Source of the DNA: Peronospora farinosa
Lineage: Eukaryota > Oomycota > Peronosporomycetes > Peronosporales > Peronosporaceae
DNA length: 64,000 nt
Assembly (NCBI GenBank): GCA_947646735.1
Contig: CANTFK010000024.1
Location: 496,001-560,000, forward strand
Direction of reading: 5' to 3'
Position 1 is the stretch's first letter. Each line of letters begins with the position of its first letter. Below the pieces are notes generated by a model. That model was given only the letters and a program-made list of their open reading frames with translations. It was not told the origin of the DNA and did not search any database. A program made the position numbers and the translations under genes. This document shows, piece by piece, positions 60,742 through 64,000 of this stretch.

Positions 60742-61970
60742 GCAGAAGGTTGGACTCGAATGTGGTGAGATACTTTCTCACGCACATGACCCGCTTTGCG
60801 GCGGCCTTCGAAGAATGCGTCAATAGCTTCGACTTGATCTCGAGGCAACGGCCACTGCCGTGTCACACAATACTTCGACCCTGGCACGAGATCAATCTCG
60901 TGCCGAACACCACGGTCCGCAGGAAGTTCAGCCGGGATCTTGTCCGGGAACACGTCTGCATACTCACGAGCAATGTCGTAGACAGGGTTACCAGACTCTC
61001 GCAGAGCCTCCCATGACTGTGATGCAAACCTTTCTTCACGCGCTGACTTCGGCTCAGCGCTTCGAGGACGCGCCATATGCTCCTCGTTTGCCACGGTAAC
61101 CACCTCGTTGGTGATTAGACACACTTGTTCCACAGTGCCTCCCTTAAGGTCACGTAGGAAATGCTTCCAGGAAAGCCCTGGAAGGCTTGTAATGGAAGAC
61201 GCATCACGAGGAGGACTCTCGACTTCGATATATTGGCGCCTTTGTGGACTCCCTTCCACGTACACGATAGCGTGGACACATTCCAACGCTAAATTCTCGG
61301 TGCTGTTGTCCCCATCGTGCTTCGAGTCACTACTCGAAGCTGGCGAACCGCAGTCAGGTGATAAACCATCACCCCCCTCTAGGCACTGGATGTCTTCATC
61401 CACGATGCCGGAAACACTAGACGGGAGTACCCCAAACTCGACCGTCGACACTTGATGCGGGAGCTCCTGCTCGGCCGCCGTAAACCCGTGTGGGAGCCCC
61501 TGCTCAACCACAATATGCCCATGTGGGAACCTCGGTTCGACCACAGTGGGTGATGATGGGAACCCCGGTTCGACCATCATGCTCTCGCGTGGGGAATCCT
61601 GTCCGTCCACGTCACACTCGTTGGCGAGCTCTTGCTCGTCGTCACAATGCCCTTGTGGGAGCCCCTGCTCGACCTCAATATGTGCAGATGGGAACCCCGG
61701 TTCAACCACTGCATTCTCGTGCGGGAACCCCTGTTCAACCGCATTAATGAGCGCGGGAACCCCTGTTCGACCGCGTCGTCCTCGTCGTCCTCTTCGCTCT
61801 GTAGAGCGAGGAGTCACTGTCACTTGTGTCTCGAAGAACAGCACAAGCAGTGCAGAGAGGGCCATCGCTCGCTCTGTGCACCGCCAACGTCGTGGAATCA
61901 CGATCCACGACTGTGACGTTCGGCCAGTCACTTGGAGATACCAAGAGATGGGTAAACACTTCACTGACAT
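60738..61970 (-). CDS. E4 protease-RT linker with VExGFP repeats and RT start
   Basis: A 410-aa frame. Residues ~70-180 contain about eight degenerate units of ~15 residues ([20 protein letters not shown] style). The C-terminal part starts RT ([25 protein letters not shown]). No enzyme motif is visible in the repeat part. Confidence 0.6.
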   Translation of the reverse strand: MSVKCLPISWYLQVTGRTSQSWIVIPRRWRCTERAMALSALLVLFFETQVTVTPRSTERRGRRGRRGRTGVPALINAVEQGFPHENAVVEPGFPSAHIEVEQGLPQGHCDDEQELANECDVDGQDSPRESMMVEPGFPSSPTVVEPRFPHGHIVVEQGLPHGFTAAEQELPHQVSTVEFGVLPSSVSGIVDEDIQCLEGGDGLSPDCGSPASSSDSKHDGDNSTENLALECVHAIVYVEGSPQRRQYIEVESPPRDASSITSLPGLSWKHFLRDLKGGTVEQVCLITNEVVTVANEEHMARPRSAEPKSAREERFASQSWEALRESGNPVYDIAREYADVFPDKIPAELPADRGVRHEIDLVPGSKYCVTRQWPLPRDQVEAIDAFFEGRRKAGHVREKVSHHIRVQPSA

Positions 61971-62300
61971 CGAACTTGCGTCGGCGTCCCAGCTGATCTG
62001 GCTAACCAGTCGATCTGGGGCTTATAACGTGCCAACCATGGCATGCCCAGTATGCAATCGAATGCATCATTCATCGCGATCACCAAAACATCATAATCAT
62101 TGCGAAAACCATCAAACGTGTATGGCAACGACACTTCGCGCCGCGATACGCGGTGTGGTTTCCCGTCAGCCAACTTGACAACGACTTGGCCAGGTCCCTC
62201 ACGGACCTGAATGCTGTGAGGCAGCATCGATAAACAAGATTCACGAAAGAAATTATTCGTTGCTCCTGAGTCAAGTAGTGCTTGTAGAGGTCACCGGACG
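61961..62300 (-). pseudogene. E4 aspartic protease
   Basis: In the frame of 61961-62227, read upstream to about 62290, the sequence is LQALLDSGATNNFFRESCL, then LPYTFDGFRNDYDVLVIAM and [16 protein letters not shown]: a gypsy retropepsin. Confidence 0.72.
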
Positions 62301-62450
62301 CCAGCGACATGCAAGCTGACAATAATCAGACGTGAATCACCACTCGTAGTGGTGGCATTTAACCTTGTGCGCGCAGCGCAGGAGGACTGGAAGTTTGGGC
62401 TGCCACCGGGGGACCCGGACCTCCGTTCCAACCAGTAGGGCGCCCTGCAC

Positions 62451-62930
62451 CTACTGGTCCCGACCATTTTTTGGACGTGCGGCCGGTACAGCCCCCTCAT
62501 GATGGGCATCCACTACTTGCACCGATATCGGCGCTGGCGCACGGCACTCAGCCGCGCGATGTCCCGTCTTGCGACAGCGAAAGCAAACCATTGGACGCCC
62601 GGTGCGAGCGTCACCCTTATGGGAAATGACACGTCGTCGGTCACCCGACGACTCAATCACGTCGATCTCCATAGGTTCTGGACCAGAAGGCCGGGGGACG
62701 GTGACGAACGAGGGTTTGGCATATGCCTTTGTGACCCTAAAATCTTCACGGAGTGCGATGGCAAATGCCTCCTCCAATGTGGCAGGCTCGGCGCGCTCCA
62801 GCGATAAGCGGGTCTGCCCTTCACGCATACCATCCACAAAGGCACTCACCTGCGTGTACATGCCCATGGGGTGCGTGATGATACACGACGCCAGATGCCT
62901 AGCCATCTGCACGTAGTCGCGCATCGCCAT
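62451..62930 (-). CDS. E4 gag C-terminal part with zinc knuckle
   Basis: A 159-aa frame: FVDGMREGQTRLSLERAEPA is the end of a gag capsid-type domain, and MVCFRCRKTGHRAAEC is a CCHC knuckle. Confidence 0.72.
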   Translation of the reverse strand: MAMRDYVQMARHLASCIITHPMGMYTQVSAFVDGMREGQTRLSLERAEPATLEEAFAIALREDFRVTKAYAKPSFVTVPRPSGPEPMEIDVIESSGDRRRVISHKGDARTGRPMVCFRCRKTGHRAAECRAPAPISVQVVDAHHEGAVPAARPKNGRDQ

Positions 62931-62965
62931 TTTACCCTGTCACATAGACAGGAATCTTGATCGCA

Positions 62966-63499
62966 TCAATTTCTCCTCTTGCGGTGGCTCGAAAGAAAGA
63001 CAAAGATCGTCCTGGATGGTATCCAAGGTGGGGAATACGTGCTCGTCCACAACGAGCTTACCAAGGGCCCACTCGTTGGCCTTCCCGGTGAGGCGGGAAA
63101 GAAAAAGTTGACCTTCGCCAGGGGTGCCTCATGAAGTTTCGAGACGATGGCGATATCAACTTCTCGGAACCACCAATTCAGCGACAACCAGTCCTTACCT
63201 TCTCCATAGTAGGAGGAGGTTTCCATCTTCACGGCCTCATTACGTGAAGGACGCGAGGGAGTTAAGCCTCGCCGTTTGGATTCGGCGAGCTCGTGTGCCA
63301 TAAACTCATGTATGTCGAGAAGTTGCGCGTCAGGGGTCGCTGATCGCATCAACGACGCGACGAATGCCTCTCCCGATAACGCCGCGAGGCGACTAAGGGC
63401 ATCCCACCCAACACCAGTAAGATGGGGGAAGGTCGCGTGCTCCAGAAATAAATCTGGAGCGTCAAAGTACGACGATTCGCTCATCCTAAACTCGGGCAT
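62966..63499 (-). CDS. E4 gag N-terminal part
   Basis: A 177-aa frame starting [13 protein letters not shown], 27 bp from the 5' LTR. It contains [14 protein letters not shown], the start of the capsid-like domain, and then shifts frame relative to the knuckle part. Confidence 0.6.
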   Translation of the reverse strand: MPEFRMSESSYFDAPDLFLEHATFPHLTGVGWDALSRLAALSGEAFVASLMRSATPDAQLLDIHEFMAHELAESKRRGLTPSRPSRNEAVKMETSSYYGEGKDWLSLNWWFREVDIAIVSKLHEAPLAKVNFFFPASPGRPTSGPLVSSLWTSTYSPPWIPSRTIFVFLSSHRKRRN

Positions 63500-63505
63500 A
63501 GGAAG

Positions 63506-63523
63506 AACTACTAAGTGCTACCA
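63506..63523 (-). other. Primer-binding site of E4
   Basis: TGGTAGCACTTAGTAGTT on the minus strand, two bases from the 5' LTR; shares its first 11 bases with E3. Confidence 0.6.
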
Positions 63524-63525
63524 GG

Positions 63526-63864
63526 TGTAACGGGGCTAGAACGTACCGTCACTAGCTTACACGCGCGCTTGAGGAAGACTCAAGCCCAATTATTAGGTAT
63601 TAAGTAAATTTAACTCTGATTTTTATTTTGGTTTTAATTCGTACTAATTACGAAGATTTTAGTCGTAATGAATACGACAGTGTTCCCGCCTTTCGGGAAC
63701 CACACAAATTCAGGTTGATTTATCATTGGTCCATATTGGGACTTTAGGCCCAATAATAAACCAATAATAAATTGCCACGCTGTGCCCGCTATTCGGGCCC
63801 AGCACCTGCTTACATATGTAATTGTTTATTTGTGTTAACTATGTGTGCAATGTATTTCATTACA
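63526..63864 (-). repeat. 5' LTR of E4
   Basis: 339 bp, TGTAACGGGG...TTCATTACA on the plus strand; nearly identical to 56201-56541. Confidence 0.95.
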
Positions 63865-64000
63865 CCAGCGGTAGGTTTATTGCTTGGATCCCTTGAATGT
63901 ATATCTTGTCAACAGGTCCTACGTAGGGAGGGTCTCTTGTTGCTTGCATCGGGAACAAAGGATTACGCGAGCGGACTTGAGTGGAGACGCCGGGACTTCG
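63865..64000. other. Right flank of E4
   Basis: 136 bp without a recognisable feature; it is unrelated to the left flank of E4. Confidence 0.5.

Larger units (their letters stand above)
56201..63864 (-). mobile_element. LTR retrotransposon E4 (Ty3/gypsy, young) with antisense ORF and chromodomain
   Basis: LTRs 56201-56541 and 63526-63864 are almost identical, so insertion was recent. Minus-strand order: gag, CCHC, protease, repeat-rich linker, RT, RNase H, H2C2 integrase, C-terminal domain, stop, chromodomain. A 475-aa ORF lies on the plus strand between the left LTR and pol. There are a few frame breaks in gag-pol. Flanking pentamers differ (ggtac and ccagc). Confidence 0.92.

Overview
The window reads as genomic DNA of an oomycete, most likely of the Peronosporales (Phytophthora or downy-mildew type). 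The evidence is compact genes with short GT-AG introns (about 60-110 bp), very short intergenic spaces on alternating strands, a long intronless gene, an oomycete-like initiator motif before one gene, and an abrupt change from a gene-dense to a retrotransposon-filled half. No tRNA, rRNA or CRISPR array was seen.

Gene-dense half (1-28,530), left to right: an ABCG-type half transporter whose N-terminus is a 96-residue Thr/Glu-rich tandem repeat (+, 5' end outside the window); a ten-exon UBA-UAS-UIM-UBX protein like UBXN7 (-); a bacterial-type ROK fructokinase (+); the SM protein VPS33 (-), sharing a 172-bp divergent promoter with an NDUFAF7/MidA-type methyltransferase (+); a PHD/zinc-finger chromatin protein (-); histone PARylation factor HPF1 (-); a 2,925-residue DUF3638/DUF3645 protein (-); a cytochrome b5-domain protein (+); and the Arp2/3 subunit ARPC4 (-), whose first coding exon is only the ATG. 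For UBXN7, VPS33, NDUFAF7, HPF1 and ARPC4 the proposed splice phases add up exactly and the protein lengths match the families.

Repeat half (28,530-64,000): a MITE-like element, degenerate sequence, then LTR retrotransposons. E1 (+, 30.5-36.06 kb) has one LTR, gag, protease and the start of reverse transcriptase and is unusually dense in GATC. E2 (-, 36,064-44,685) has two nearly identical ~1.0-kb LTRs, gag, protease, a broken reverse transcriptase and two RNase H domains but no integrase. A hAT transposase relic and a Ty1/copia relic follow. E3 (-, 45,689-53,650) and E4 (-, 56,201-63,864) are Ty3/gypsy elements with gag-PR-RT-RH-INT order. Both also carry an open reading frame of about 1,430 bp on the opposite strand, starting just inside the 3' LTR and ending at the tail of pol. 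Between E3 and E4 lies a 2.4-kb array of degenerate hairpin-forming repeats.

The cellular genes are housekeeping functions (membrane trafficking, ubiquitin/p97, respiratory complex I assembly, DNA-damage ADP-ribosylation, actin nucleation) and do not form one pathway. The most unusual material is in the retroelements: the shared antisense ORF, the SR-rich/chromodomain overlap on opposite strands, the replacement of a degenerate RNase H by a second one, a leader ORF that starts inside the primer-binding site, and the GATC saturation of E1.
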